From: CAZWDL01 sp964632995
GTDB taxonomy: Bacteria > Bacteroidota > Bacteroidia > Chitinophagales > Saprospiraceae
Assembly (NCBI GenBank): GCA_964632995.1
Contig: CAZWDL010000020.1
Location: 12,684 to 76,683, forward strand
Length of the DNA stretch: 64,000 nt
Direction: 5' to 3'
In this document: one piece after another, positions 43,924 through 52,136 of the stretch
Layout: each line of letters starts with the position of its first letter
Position numbering within the stretch: the stretch's first letter is position 1
The notes under the pieces: model-generated
The model's database searches: none
What the model was told of the DNA's origin: nothing
The model's input: the letters and a program-made list of their open reading frames with translations, nothing else
Program-made: the position numbers and the translations under genes

Positions 43924-43956
43924 ATTGACGGGGTGACTCAGAGTCACCCCGTCAAT
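43924..43956. promoter_or_regulatory. 33-bp perfect palindrome upstream of the hydrolase-OsmC gene
   Basis: ATTGACGGGGTGACTC and its exact complement flank a single A. It lies about 210 bp before the next gene (44167) and about 280 bp before the cluster in the other direction, without a T-run. Extent and symmetry suggest an operator or a cruciform. The remaining 43646-44166 sequence shows the cluster promoter and nothing else clear. Confidence 0.5.
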
Positions 43957-44166
43957 CAAAAATTCAATAACACCTGGCGGCCTGATGCTGGAAAATCAAG
44001 GTGGAACGCCCGGTTTTTGAGAAAGCGTCCGATGAACGCCACCAAAAAGACAAGCGAACCGCTCCCTACACGACTGTTTTCCCGATTCCATTCAACTATT
44101 CCCTCAAAATCTCGATTAAAAGAGTAGCTTCCAATTCATTCCATCAAAGCAAAACCCACACCACCC

Positions 44167-45375
44167 ATGCGTTCACAAAAAGTGACCTTCGAAAACGCCA
44201 AAGGCGAGGAGCTCGCCGCCCGCCTGGAACTGCCGGTCAACCAGCAGCCGCATACCTTCGCGTTATTTGCCCACTGCTTCACCTGCACCAAGAACCTGAC
44301 GGCGGTGCGCAACCTCAGCCGGGCGCTGAGCATCAACGGCATCGCCGTGCTGCGCTTCGACTTCACAGGGCTCGGGGAAAGCGAGGGCGACTTCGCCGAC
44401 ACCAACTTCTCCTCCAACATCGAGGACCTGATCGAAGCAGCGCAATACCTGGAAGAACATTACAAGGCCCCCGCCATCGTGATCGGCCACTCGCTGGGCG
44501 GCGCGGCGGCCATCTGCGCGGCGGCGCAGCTCGACTATGTTCGCGCGGTCGCCACCCTCGGCGTCCCCTTCGATCCGCAGCACGTCAGCCACCTGTTCGG
44601 AACGGAAATCGAAAAGATCGAAGCGCAAGGCGTGGCCGAAGTCAATATCGGCGGCCGGCCCTTTACCGTGAAAAAGCAGTTTCTGGAAGACATCAAAGAG
44701 AACAACATCAAGGACCACCTTGAAAACCTCGATAAAGCCATCCTGATCATGCACTCGCCACAGGATAGAACGGTAGCAGTGGAAAACGCCGCCAAGATCT
44801 ACCACGCCGCCCGCCACCCCAAGAGCTTCATCTCCCTCGACGGCGCCGACCACCTGCTGTCCGACAAACGCGACTCGCTCTACGCCGGCAGCATGATCGC
44901 CTCCTGGGCCGAGCGCTATGTCAATGTGCCGGAAAAGGAAAAACTCAAAGTGGAAAAGGAAGTGGCCGTCCGCCTCGGCAGCGAGGGCTACACTACCGAC
45001 ATTATGGTGCGCCAGCACAGCCTCACGGCCGACGAACCGGAAAGCGTCGGCGGCAACGACTTCGGCCCCTCCCCCTACGAACTGCTCAGCGCCGGCCTCG
45101 GCGCCTGCACCGCCATGACGCTGCAGATGTACGCCCGCCGCAAAAAGTGGGACCTGCGGGAGGTCGTCGTCCACCTCGAACACTACAAGGACTACGCCGA
45201 GGACTTCCAGAAGACCGAAGAGGAAGGCTCCAAAATCGACCACTTCGACCGCATCCTGGAACTGGAAGGCGACCTGGATGACGATCAGCGACAACGCCTG
45301 GTCGAAATCGCCAACAAGTGTCCGGTGCACCGCACCCTCCACAGCGATATTCAGGTGAATACAAAGTTGAAGTAG
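44167..45375 (+). CDS. Bifunctional alpha/beta-hydrolase - OsmC protein, 402 aa
   Basis: Residues ~1-255 are a hydrolase with nucleophile GHSLGG and FDFTGLGESEG; the catalytic acid and His are probably in HSPQDRTVAVENA and DGADHLLSD. Residues ~270-400 are an OsmC/Ohr-like peroxidase-type domain with PSPYELLSAGLGACTAMTLQ (Cys) and NKCPVHRTLHSDI (second Cys). The fusion is known in many bacteria. A detoxification role for organic hydroperoxides or thioesters is likely. Full length. Confidence 0.9.
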   Translation: MRSQKVTFENAKGEELAARLELPVNQQPHTFALFAHCFTCTKNLTAVRNLSRALSINGIAVLRFDFTGLGESEGDFADTNFSSNIEDLIEAAQYLEEHYKAPAIVIGHSLGGAAAICAAAQLDYVRAVATLGVPFDPQHVSHLFGTEIEKIEAQGVAEVNIGGRPFTVKKQFLEDIKENNIKDHLENLDKAILIMHSPQDRTVAVENAAKIYHAARHPKSFISLDGADHLLSDKRDSLYAGSMIASWAERYVNVPEKEKLKVEKEVAVRLGSEGYTTDIMVRQHSLTADEPESVGGNDFGPSPYELLSAGLGACTAMTLQMYARRKKWDLREVVVHLEHYKDYAEDFQKTEEEGSKIDHFDRILELEGDLDDDQRQRLVEIANKCPVHRTLHSDIQVNTKLK

Positions 45376-45389
45376 CCTGTCAGGGGCCT

Positions 45390-45420
45390 ATCAGGGTGCG
45401 CCTCCAAGGGCGCGCCCTGA
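45390..45420. repeat. GC-rich hairpin after the hydrolase-OsmC gene
   Basis: TCAGGGTGCGCC and GGCGCGCCCTGA pair around a short TCCAA-type loop about 15 bp after the stop codon. No T-run follows, so it may be a transcript-end stabiliser or an inserted hairpin. Confidence 0.45.
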
Positions 45421-45797
45421 CTTCGGAGGCGTCCCCCGATAGCCCTTAGCTGCGGGGATTTACCCTTGAGGTACGGAGGACAGATCCCGTCTTTTTTAGT
45501 TCCGTCGGCCGGAGGAACTCCGGAAGAATCATGACGCCGCCGAAACAAAAAAAGCCGGGATGGGGGCTTTGCTCTCAGGGTGCAGGTTGCTTCGTTTTGC
45601 TCTTTGCAGCGGAATAAAAAACCTTAGCATTTGACCTATGCTTCCGGTTGCAGCTCTCATAGCCCGCCAGATTTATAGCCTGCCAAACCTGAAAATCTTA
45701 AAACCATACTTCTGCAAATAAGCAGCCATGCCGAAAGGGGATTTGCTAAATCTGTTCCCCTGCCTCCACCTCCCAGCAATCCTCCCCATCTCTCTAA

Positions 45798-45920
45798 ACC
45801 AGGAGCCCCTGGGAAAGGCCCTCCCCTGCGGGCCGTATGGCTGCTGCGCCCCGCCAGGTTGCGCTTTCCTCTGGCCGCCATAGCCGCTTTCCCGGCGAAG
45901 GCTGCCCAGCGCGACCTGGC
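45798..45920. repeat. Dispersed hairpin repeat, copy 1 (with loop insertion)
   Basis: ACCAGGAGCCCCTGGGAAAG through GGCCCTCCCCTGCGGGCCGT to GCCAGGTTGCGCTTTCC repeats 51924-51996 with about three differences over 73 bp. In this copy the GCCAGGTTGCGC arm is separated from its partner GCGCGACCTGGC by about 44 nt, while in the other copy the loop is 7 nt. It is the main content of the 45376-46077 gap; no gene is supported there. Confidence 0.7.
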
Positions 45921-46077
45921 TTGCCTCATACCTGAACGGGCTCCCCAGATGAGCAGGCTGCCGAAGCCCTCAGCAATATCGAGCTGCTCCGGCAGTTAAA
46001 AAAGTCGAGCAGTTGCTCAACGATAAAAAGGCCGTTGTCAAAGCGTTGCATAGCTCGGCAGTAGGGCAAAGTAAGAA

Positions 46078-46614
46078 TCAGTCACAATCAAGAGAAGACA
46101 GATCAACCGCTAGATCTCCATCATAATCTAAAACAGAAATTCTAATCCCTCTTTCGAGTAGTACCGCAAGCATTGAGCGATAATCATAGTAATAGAGTAA
46201 GGGTGAGTATACTCCTTCACTGGTAAAAATAGCTGACACAATCTGACAAGTGCTGAATTTTTTGTAGGCTAATATTTCACCTTTTTGGATTGGAACATTT
46301 AAAGGAATTAGTTCTAGGAAATCAGAAGTCATTTTTCCCTTATTTAGCAAACTATCTATACTCCCATAACTATATCCTTCCTTCCCACGCGGATCGAGCC
46401 AGCTTGTACAAAGCAATAGCTTTTTATCACTATTTTCTACCGATGCAGGTATTACAAGTAAATAGCTTGCTCCCTTATTGATGGCTTCTTGATGTGCTTC
46501 TACCGAAGCTGAATCAAAAGGAGGTGAAAAATCTAAACCTTCTGGCGTTTGATTATAGCCCCTAATACATATTAAAACCAAACTAAATACCAGGATTACT
46601 TTTACAAAGTTCAT
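46078..46614 (-). CDS. Small exported protein, candidate RHS immunity partner, 178 aa
   Basis: The N-terminal signal (FVKVILVFSLVLICIRGYNQ) is followed by an AT-rich coding sequence without a known family (YLLVIPASVENSDKKLLLCT, GEILAYKKFSTCQIVSAIFT). It starts 2 bp after the stop of the RHS tip on the same strand, the usual position of an immunity gene. Its export suggests that it acts outside the cytoplasm. Assignment is by context only. Confidence 0.6.
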   Translation of the reverse strand: MNFVKVILVFSLVLICIRGYNQTPEGLDFSPPFDSASVEAHQEAINKGASYLLVIPASVENSDKKLLLCTSWLDPRGKEGYSYGSIDSLLNKGKMTSDFLELIPLNVPIQKGEILAYKKFSTCQIVSAIFTSEGVYSPLLYYYDYRSMLAVLLERGIRISVLDYDGDLAVDLSSLDCD

Positions 46615-46616
46615 GC

Positions 46617-48170
46617 TCAGTTGTTCTTTTTTGTTGGATCATAAGTCTTGGGATCTGCAAGTCTACTGGGGCCAATCCTTTTACCACCGAAGGTTGTGCG
46701 CAGAGGACGATTTTGTCCCGCTTGATTTAGCCTCTCCGCATTTATTCCGTCAACTTCAGCATCCGAGACGCCACTAGGTCCAGGGTTTCTAGATCTCAAT
46801 TGCCCTTTATCTCTATCATATGCATGCTTCCCTTCGTGAGCGGCGATGTCACTACTTGTAGGCACAGGCCTTTTGTTTCTGATTGCTCGCAGTTTGTCTG
46901 CTTTAGGATTAAATTGAGTAATCGTACTATTCCCAGGTTCATCACTCGCTCTATTATCTGACTCAGGGTTACTATCTGGTACATCAGGATTATTGTTGGT
47001 AAATTCATGCGTATTAGGAGAGTTTTCTAATTCTTGAAACATCTTATCTAGTCCTTTATTGGCAGCCCTTGCTTCATTAATCGCGTCACGAGTTTCGGTA
47101 AAAAATGTGATATTACCTGTGTACTCATTCCCTGCGGCGTCATACAATTTACCATCATTTCGATAATCTAATTCCTTTACTACATTGCCTTGAGGGTCTC
47201 TCAATCGCAATATAATATCCTCAGGAGCTCTTCCATCAGGATCTACAAATCTCACAGGATTATTGAAGCTATATGAGAAGGGCGACCACCCTGCAAATTC
47301 CTCCGCCAACGGATCCACCCCCGTAAACATGCCTATGGCCGGATCGTAATACCGCGCTCCGTATGCGTACCAGTTCAACCCAAAATCCTCATTCAGCTCC
47401 TTGCCATTATACCGGTACTTACTCTCCCTCCCCGGATCCCCGATCCACTGCCCATTCATCGCCATGCCGAAGGGATAGTAATGATTCTCTTGGAGCACCT
47501 CATTCACCTCCGGGTCATCCGACTGATCGATCACCCCGTCACCGTCTTTGTCAGAAAAAGTCAACCGAGTGTTGCCCAGGTGATCCGTGATCGTATACTC
47601 ATAACGAGGAGTGCCGTTTTCAAAGTATGCTCGTCCTTCTGAATGGTAAATGGCCTCCAACACCTCATTCTTATACTCGATCCCGCCCACATAGTCCTGG
47701 GTAGACAGCACCATGGAGCCGTCCCTGACCAGCTTGCGCAGCTTGGCGCCCGCGGCATCGTAGACGAACTCGATTTCCTGGCAGTCTTCGAATTGAATGC
47801 GCTTGGGCAGGTTGAGGTAGTTGTACTGGACATTTATGTAGCCCCTTCCCCTACGGGCCGTCTGGCCGGCCTCCCCCAAAGGGGGAGGAGTCAGTGCATG
47901 CCTTCCCCCCTTTGGGGGGACCGAGGGGGGCTGCAGGAGCCGTCCCAATACTGGCCGTTGCGGGTGATGCTGGAAATGTTGCCCCGTACATCGTAGCCGT
48001 AGGTAGACCCGAAGCGGTTATTACTGGATGTACCGCCACTATCCGAGTAGTCGATATAATCAGCTTTTGTCAAACGATCATACGCATCATATTCAAAACC
48101 GTAAACTTGCCGCTCGCGACCGCGAACCCGCCAGAGCATTTGGCTGATGTTGCCGTTCTTTTTGCAAAAA
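46617..48170 (-). pseudogene. RHS-repeat tip 1 with HExxH toxin-like end, truncated and frame-broken
   Basis: RHS sequence starts abruptly near 48170 (NGNISQMLWRVRGRERQVYG), runs to about 47960, then is broken by a ~95-bp hairpin-rich insertion (47849-47945). It resumes in another frame (YNYLNLPKRIQFED ... GNTRLTFSDKDGDGVIDQSD, NWYAYGARYYDPAIGMFTGV, core end VRFVDPDGRAPED). The variable end has a zincin-like IAAHEGKHAYDRDKGQ. From a TTG at 47948 the last 443 residues could still be made. It is a displaced tip of a polymorphic toxin. Confidence 0.7.
47849..47945. repeat. Hairpin-rich insertion inside the RHS reading frame
   Basis: CCTCCCCCAAAGGGGGAGG and, 14 nt later, CCCCCCTTTGGGGGG form two hairpins within the RHS core. 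On either side RHS homology continues in different frames, so the segment was inserted or duplicated after the gene formed. Confidence 0.6.
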
Positions 48171-48242
48171 TATTGTTAATTGGATGTATTGAGCGCTCCC
48201 GAATTTCCTTACCTTACAAAAGTAAAGGCATTTTCAATACTG

Positions 48243-48377
48243 ATGGAAAAGATTAACGTTTATGACCTCAGAAAGGTGAGTCGCCTTTCCCCCGTCAAAT
48301 GTGCAGACTTTTCAGAAGCAGCAGCAGTATGCCTGGATCATCATAGGCATCCTCAAAAGGTATCACTAATAACTTGA
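48243..48377 (+). pseudogene. 5' remnant of a small helical-protein partner gene, 44 aa
   Basis: The frame MEKINVYDLRKVSRLSPVKC, DFSEAAAVCLDHHRHPQKVS ends early at TAA. It resembles the N-terminus of a roughly 140-residue Bacteroidota family often placed before the protein at 48439; the rest is unreadable. Recognition is from memory and weak. Confidence 0.35.
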
Positions 48378-48438
48378 ACCTGCCGGCTTACGTTGTAATT
48401 GTAGAATTCAGTAGGCCTCTAGTCAAAATCAAGAAGCG

Positions 48439-48807
48439 ATGAATAGCATGCATAACACGATAGACGAACTCCACCGGAGGGCCATGAAACTGGCCGATGA
48501 GGCCTTCTATGCCAAACGGGAAGGGAGTTCAGAACTGGCCCAAACCAAGTACCTTTCAGCTTTTGAATACGAACGGGCAGCCGCTATGCTATTAGTCAAC
48601 GAGTACAATCAGGAGCCAACCCGCTCTGTTTTCTTTAGAAGTGCCGCCAACTTGTTACTGAATCTCCCTCATCCGGAACTTGAGCACTACCGGCAGGCAG
48701 AAAGAATGATCGCCTTTGGCTTAAGTGGTAATCCGCCTGAAGAAATTGCGGCAGAACTCCGGGAAGCCTGGCAGGAGTTGATGGAACTGTTAAAACAGGC
48801 GGCTTGA
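48439..48807 (+). CDS. Small helical hypothetical protein, 122 aa
   Basis: An all-alpha, TPR-like protein: MKLADEAFYAKREGSSELAQ, YERAAAMLLVNEYNQEPTRS, FFRSAANLLLNLPHPELEHY and GNPPEEIAAELREAW. Similar proteins occur next to one another in Cyanobacteria and Bacteroidota; the role is unknown. It appears intact in an otherwise decayed stretch. Confidence 0.65.
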   Translation: MNSMHNTIDELHRRAMKLADEAFYAKREGSSELAQTKYLSAFEYERAAAMLLVNEYNQEPTRSVFFRSAANLLLNLPHPELEHYRQAERMIAFGLSGNPPEEIAAELREAWQELMELLKQAA

Positions 48808-48900
48808 ATTACTTTCCATTTATTTATGATCATCGCCACATTCACTACGGCCCATTTCACTTTGACATCAAGAACGATAAGGTGTGGGTACCGCCGTCAG
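48805..48900 (+). pseudogene. Possible XisI-like fragment
   Basis: Directly after the previous stop, the sequence reads YDHRHIHYGPFHFDIKNDKV followed by W-V. It is like the 'H.DI..DKIWIQ' core of XisI proteins, but lacks a start codon and the rest of the family. Weak call. Confidence 0.25.
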
Positions 48901-49115
48901 GGCATTTCTTTCCCATGGCAGGAGTAGCACGGCAGCGCGGCTGTCAGCGCGGCCGGAACGCGGAATTCCATTCCGCGATGGAAAAGCGGGAAGAAAAGAG
49001 TGGTCCGTAGCTGGAAAGTTCTCTCTCGTCTGTTTTCCTGCTTTTGTTTTGGCTGGAAAAGATGGGTTGGAGCCTGTTGGTCGAGTGTCTTTGACCTCGC
49101 TCCTTTATCCCGCGG

Positions 49116-49135
49116 CCCGCCCAAGCCTGGGCGGG
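49116..49135. repeat. Compact hairpin CCCGCCCA-AGCC-TGGGCGGG
   Basis: A perfect 8-bp stem with a 4-nt loop lies in the non-coding 48900-49266 stretch, where no gene is seen. It resembles other mini hairpins in this window. Confidence 0.5.
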
Positions 49136-49266
49136 TAAATCTTTGACTGCTGCTTCGCAATACCCGAATTAACTCCCCGAGTTTTGAGACTTAATAAAAT
49201 ATTAATTCTTTACCTGCGGTACTAGAGGTAGCTACTTGCGCACCGTAAACATCCGAGCAACTATAG

Positions 49267-49596
49267 GTCTACGCCCTCCAGCGTATAGCCGGGCAGCAGT
49301 GTAAAAAACTTTCCCAGTCAGAGCTGGCTCGGATTCTAAAGACCAATCATTCTGTAATAGGCAAGTACGAACGCGATGAGATGAAGCCCTCTATAGAGAC
49401 AGCCACTAAATTGGCGGCCGCACTTGAAGTTTCGCTGGATTATCTGGTAGGGATCGGTGAGATGCAGGTCTTTGATAAAGGACTTCTGCGACGGGTGGAA
49501 GAGCTGGCCAACCTGCCTGAACAGGGCCGGCAGGGGATTCTCTTCGCCCTCGACGGGCTGCTGAGGGATGCGAAGGCGAGGATGGCTTATCAGTAA
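49267..49596 (+). pseudogene. XRE-family HTH regulator lacking its N-terminus
   Basis: The frame from 49267 reads CKKLSQSELARILKTNHSVI, GKYERDEMKPSIETATKLAA, LEVSLDYLVGIGEM, a clear XRE helix-turn-helix, followed by a short C-terminal helix region. An in-frame TAG at 49264 sits immediately upstream and no start codon precedes the HTH; the first ATG (49381) would cut the motif. Either the 5' end has decayed or an unusual start is used. Confidence 0.55.
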
Positions 49597-49626
49597 AAAA
49601 GTCCCGCCGAAGGGCGAGGTCTTTCA

Positions 49627-50064
49627 CTATTCTTTGATTATAGCGTGATTTTGAGGAAACACCGAGTTTGACAATATATTATATTCTAAACATCCTTCTT
49701 TATGAAAATACTTAATGTCTGGCCTTCCCCTTTCATTCTCCTTGAGCTTATTATCAAATTCATATAAGCCCGTATCGTAACTCTGATCAAGAATACTGGT
49801 TTTAGGGCTTACCACCTCCATTTTACCAGATTCATTATGCCAGCATATAAAAATCCCCTCTGCCTCCAAATCAACCTTTGAAATATCTAATTTCACATAG
49901 CTTACGTCAGCACCAGATTCAAAATAGATCATCCTGGTATTCAATTGGTCTTCAATAGTAATACACCTTTCTCCATCAGTAGAACAAAGAGTTGTTTGAC
50001 GCTTTCCGCAAGAACCAAATAGTGTCGCGGCAAAAAGCAAAAATAAATATGACTTGACATGCAT
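49627..50064 (-). CDS. Small lipoprotein, candidate RHS immunity partner, 145 aa
   Basis: Signal peptide with lipobox FGSC (Cys at about residue 19) and an AT-rich coding region without known homology (ICWHNESGKMEVVSPKTSIL, KYFHKEGCLEYNILSN). It begins 8 bp after the second RHS tip on the same strand, like the 46078 gene after the first. An immunity role is inferred only from position. Confidence 0.6.
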   Translation of the reverse strand: MHVKSYLFLLFAATLFGSCGKRQTTLCSTDGERCITIEDQLNTRMIYFESGADVSYVKLDISKVDLEAEGIFICWHNESGKMEVVSPKTSILDQSYDTGLYEFDNKLKENERGRPDIKYFHKEGCLEYNILSNSVFPQNHAIIKE

Positions 50065-50072
50065 ATCTATTA

Positions 50073-51190
50073 CTATAAATCAATATTTTTAATGACAGTC
50101 TTCTGGAAGGGCCTAAAACTTCTGTAGTAGGAATCTTTAGAGCGAAGTTTTAAACCGATATTATAACCAAGCCGCTGTGCTTTTTGGGTGGGCACACCTT
50201 CCCTAGCAAGCCTTCCTTCTTGAATAGATTGTAATCCATCGAAACCGAGCCGAGCGTCTCCCCATCCTAATCCGTTTCTGCCTGCTACTATACCGGCCCC
50301 AATATTTCCAAAATCTCTTGCAGAGCCGACCTTCCCGCTTGAAGTTACACTACCGCGGTATTGGTATTGCTCTCTTGACATTCCCTCGGGCCTGTTTTCT
50401 ATATCGCGGGTTTTAAAATCCAATGGTTCTCCTCCTTTTGCGTTAGCTATGTATTTGGTTAAACCAATATCCGTCGCAACTATTTCACGCTCTAAAAAAT
50501 CCTGGCCTGCTGTAGAATTGAGGTCTATTACAGCTCCGACTATAGCTTGATCATCATCGCCAAAAAATGAATGGGATGTCAGGGATTCACCTAATCTTTC
50601 GCTCTTGCCTCCATTTCCATCATCTATATAAATTCCGTTATCCCCATCATTAGGATCGCCTCCAACTACAGAAAAAGTCCCGTCCTCATTCTCCTCGACG
50701 ATTGTACTTTCAACACTTCTGCCATCAGGGTCTATGTTGCTAATCGGATTCCCCATCACGTAATTGAAGGGCGAACAGGCTGCATACTCCGCTGCCAAGG
50801 GGTCAACCCCCGTAAACCTGCCTATGGCCGGATCGTAATACCGCGCCCCGTACGCGTATCAGTTCAGCCCAAACTCCTCATTCAACTCCTTGCCGTTAAA
50901 CCGGCACCTATTCTCCCTACCCGCTCCTCTTAACCACTCCCCTTCCAATGACATTCCAAAGGGATAATAATGATGTTCCTCCAGTACCTCATTGGGTTCC
51001 GGATCAGAGGACACTTCCACCTGTCCATTCCCGTTCTTGTCAGAGAACATCAACCGAGCATTACTGAGGTAATCAGCGATCGTGTATTCATAACGCGGTG
51101 ACCCCTCTCCCAAGGAATTAGAATGCAATAAGTTTCCGGTTAGGGGAACGTTGGAGGAATAAATTGAAGAGACACGTCCTGATATAGCTT
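50073..51190 (-). pseudogene. RHS-repeat tip 2 with Ntox44-like end, nonsense-mutated
   Basis: RHS core is readable from about 51190 (PEYKEAISGRVSSIYSSN, SPRYEYTIADYLSNARLMFS, FNGKELNEEFGLN), but the conserved Trp of NWYAYGARYYD is a TGA near 50861. The same frame continues (YAYGARYYDPAIGRFTGVDP, NYVMGNPISNIDPDGR). The variable end (IGLTKYIANAKGGEPLDFKT, DFGNIGAGIVAGRNGLG) resembles polymorphic toxin type 44. The upstream half of the gene is missing. A truncated 241-residue tip could still be translated from 50798. Confidence 0.65.
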
Positions 51191-51225
51191 CTTTATATTC
51201 AGGACTTTTCTTCTAAATGGAGCCA

Positions 51226-51629
51226 TCACACCAGAAAAGGATTCACAATCTTAATTATCCTCTCGATTACCTGTCCATTTTGAAAATCTTCAGAGTAGAG
51301 GATGGTGCACCCATTTTCCAATGCCGCTGCTAAAATCAAGCTATCATAGAAGCTGTATTGATACCTTTTTGCAAGTTGAATGGCCGAATCGATCGTAGGT
51401 GGCTGGATTAAAACTATTTGACACTGTTGAATTAGGTTCTTGGCATGTTTTCCGTATCGTCAAGCGAAAGCTTCAGTTTTTTGAGGCAAACATTGATATT
51501 CTCGGTAAGTACCTGTGTACTGATGATTGGCGATTGACTAAGCAATTGTAAGGCCTTATTTTTCTTGGCCTTATCCTGGTCGAATAAGTAGATCCAAACA
51601 TTGCTATCGACAAAGTGCTTATCGTTCAT
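51226..51629 (-). pseudogene. PIN-domain (VapC-like) toxin, frameshifted
   Basis: The first 60 residues (KHFVDSNVWIYLFDQDKAKK, with Asp8) read in one frame to about 51440; the rest reads in another (HAKNLIQQCQIVLIQPPTID, YQYSFYDSLILAAALENGCT, ILYSEDFQNGQ). A single-base deletion in the A-run near GAAAACATG explains the shift. Restored length is about 134 residues. It could also be a sequencing error. Confidence 0.7.
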
Positions 51630-51819
51630 TGGCCTCCTGTCGATTGAATTTAAAACCGGATAGATCTATCTGGAATTGCTCGTAAAAAGAATGGATGTCC
51701 GGGGCTTCTCCTTCTTCTTCCTTTTTTTCTTCCACGATGGGAATATTCAGAAATTTGAGAATAGCCTTCAGAACAGCGATCTGCCTTTCGTTTTTTAGTT
51801 CTAACACCAGCTTCGTCAT
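51619..51819 (-). CDS. Antitoxin-like partner of the PIN protein, 66 aa
   Basis: A small helical protein (KLVLELKNERQIAVLKAILK, FLNIPIVEEKKEEEGEAPDI) that overlaps the PIN start by 11 bp, as in VapBC-type operons. The acidic middle and short C-terminal helix fit a PIN-binding antitoxin. No DNA-binding motif is clear. Confidence 0.65.
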   Translation of the reverse strand: MTKLVLELKNERQIAVLKAILKFLNIPIVEEKKEEEGEAPDIHSFYEQFQIDLSGFKFNRQEANER

Positions 51820-51923
51820 AGAGAAGTATTTAACCCAATATACCCATTTTCAAGAAATTTTGTTCGGTATTGTAGCTGTTTTGGTACTCCGTATGAGGTT
51901 TTGTCAGAACCGGGAAGGAAAAA

Positions 51924-52030
51924 ACCAGGAGCTTCTGGGAAAGGCCCTCCCCTGCGGGCCGTATGGCTGCTACGCCCCGCCAGGTTGCGCTTTCCCGGCG
52001 CAACCTGGCTTCCTGCAAAAGCCGGAAAAA
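51924..52030. repeat. Dispersed hairpin repeat, copy 2
   Basis: ACCAGGAGCTTCTGGGAAAG and onward matches 45798-45870. In this copy GCCAGGTTGCGC and GCGCAACCTGGC form a perfect 12-bp stem with a 7-nt loop. Confidence 0.75.
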
Positions 52031-52031
52031 G

Positions 52032-52066
52032 AAAAAACCAGGAGGCTCTTTCCCAGAGCCTCCTGG
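52032..52066 (-). terminator. Terminator of the 52137 giant gene
   Basis: On the minus strand CCAGGAGGCTCT-gggaa-AGAGCCTCCTGG runs into TTTTTT, 71 bp after the stop. A degenerate copy of this stem is present at the left end of the adjacent repeat. Confidence 0.85.
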
Positions 52067-52136
52067 TGGGTCCTGCTTCAACAAAAGCCCTCCGCCCCCG
52101 AAGCAGTCAATCCCAATCCCGGCCTTTATCCAAAAT

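Noticed and set aside
43675..43959. Two overlapping ~80-residue frames before the hydrolase-OsmC gene
   Set aside because: AT-rich intergenic sequence with the cluster promoter and a palindrome; no family features.
44263..45342. 359-residue minus-strand frame opposite the hydrolase-OsmC gene
   Set aside because: Composition is typical of antisense shadow (Val, Asp, Phe rich) and it overlaps a clear two-domain gene.
18140..50864. UGA read as Trp, suggested by two conserved Trp positions encoded TGA
   Set aside because: Both cases are in truncated pseudogenes, while many intact genes here end in TGA (SDR, BlaI-coupled TPR, porG fusion).
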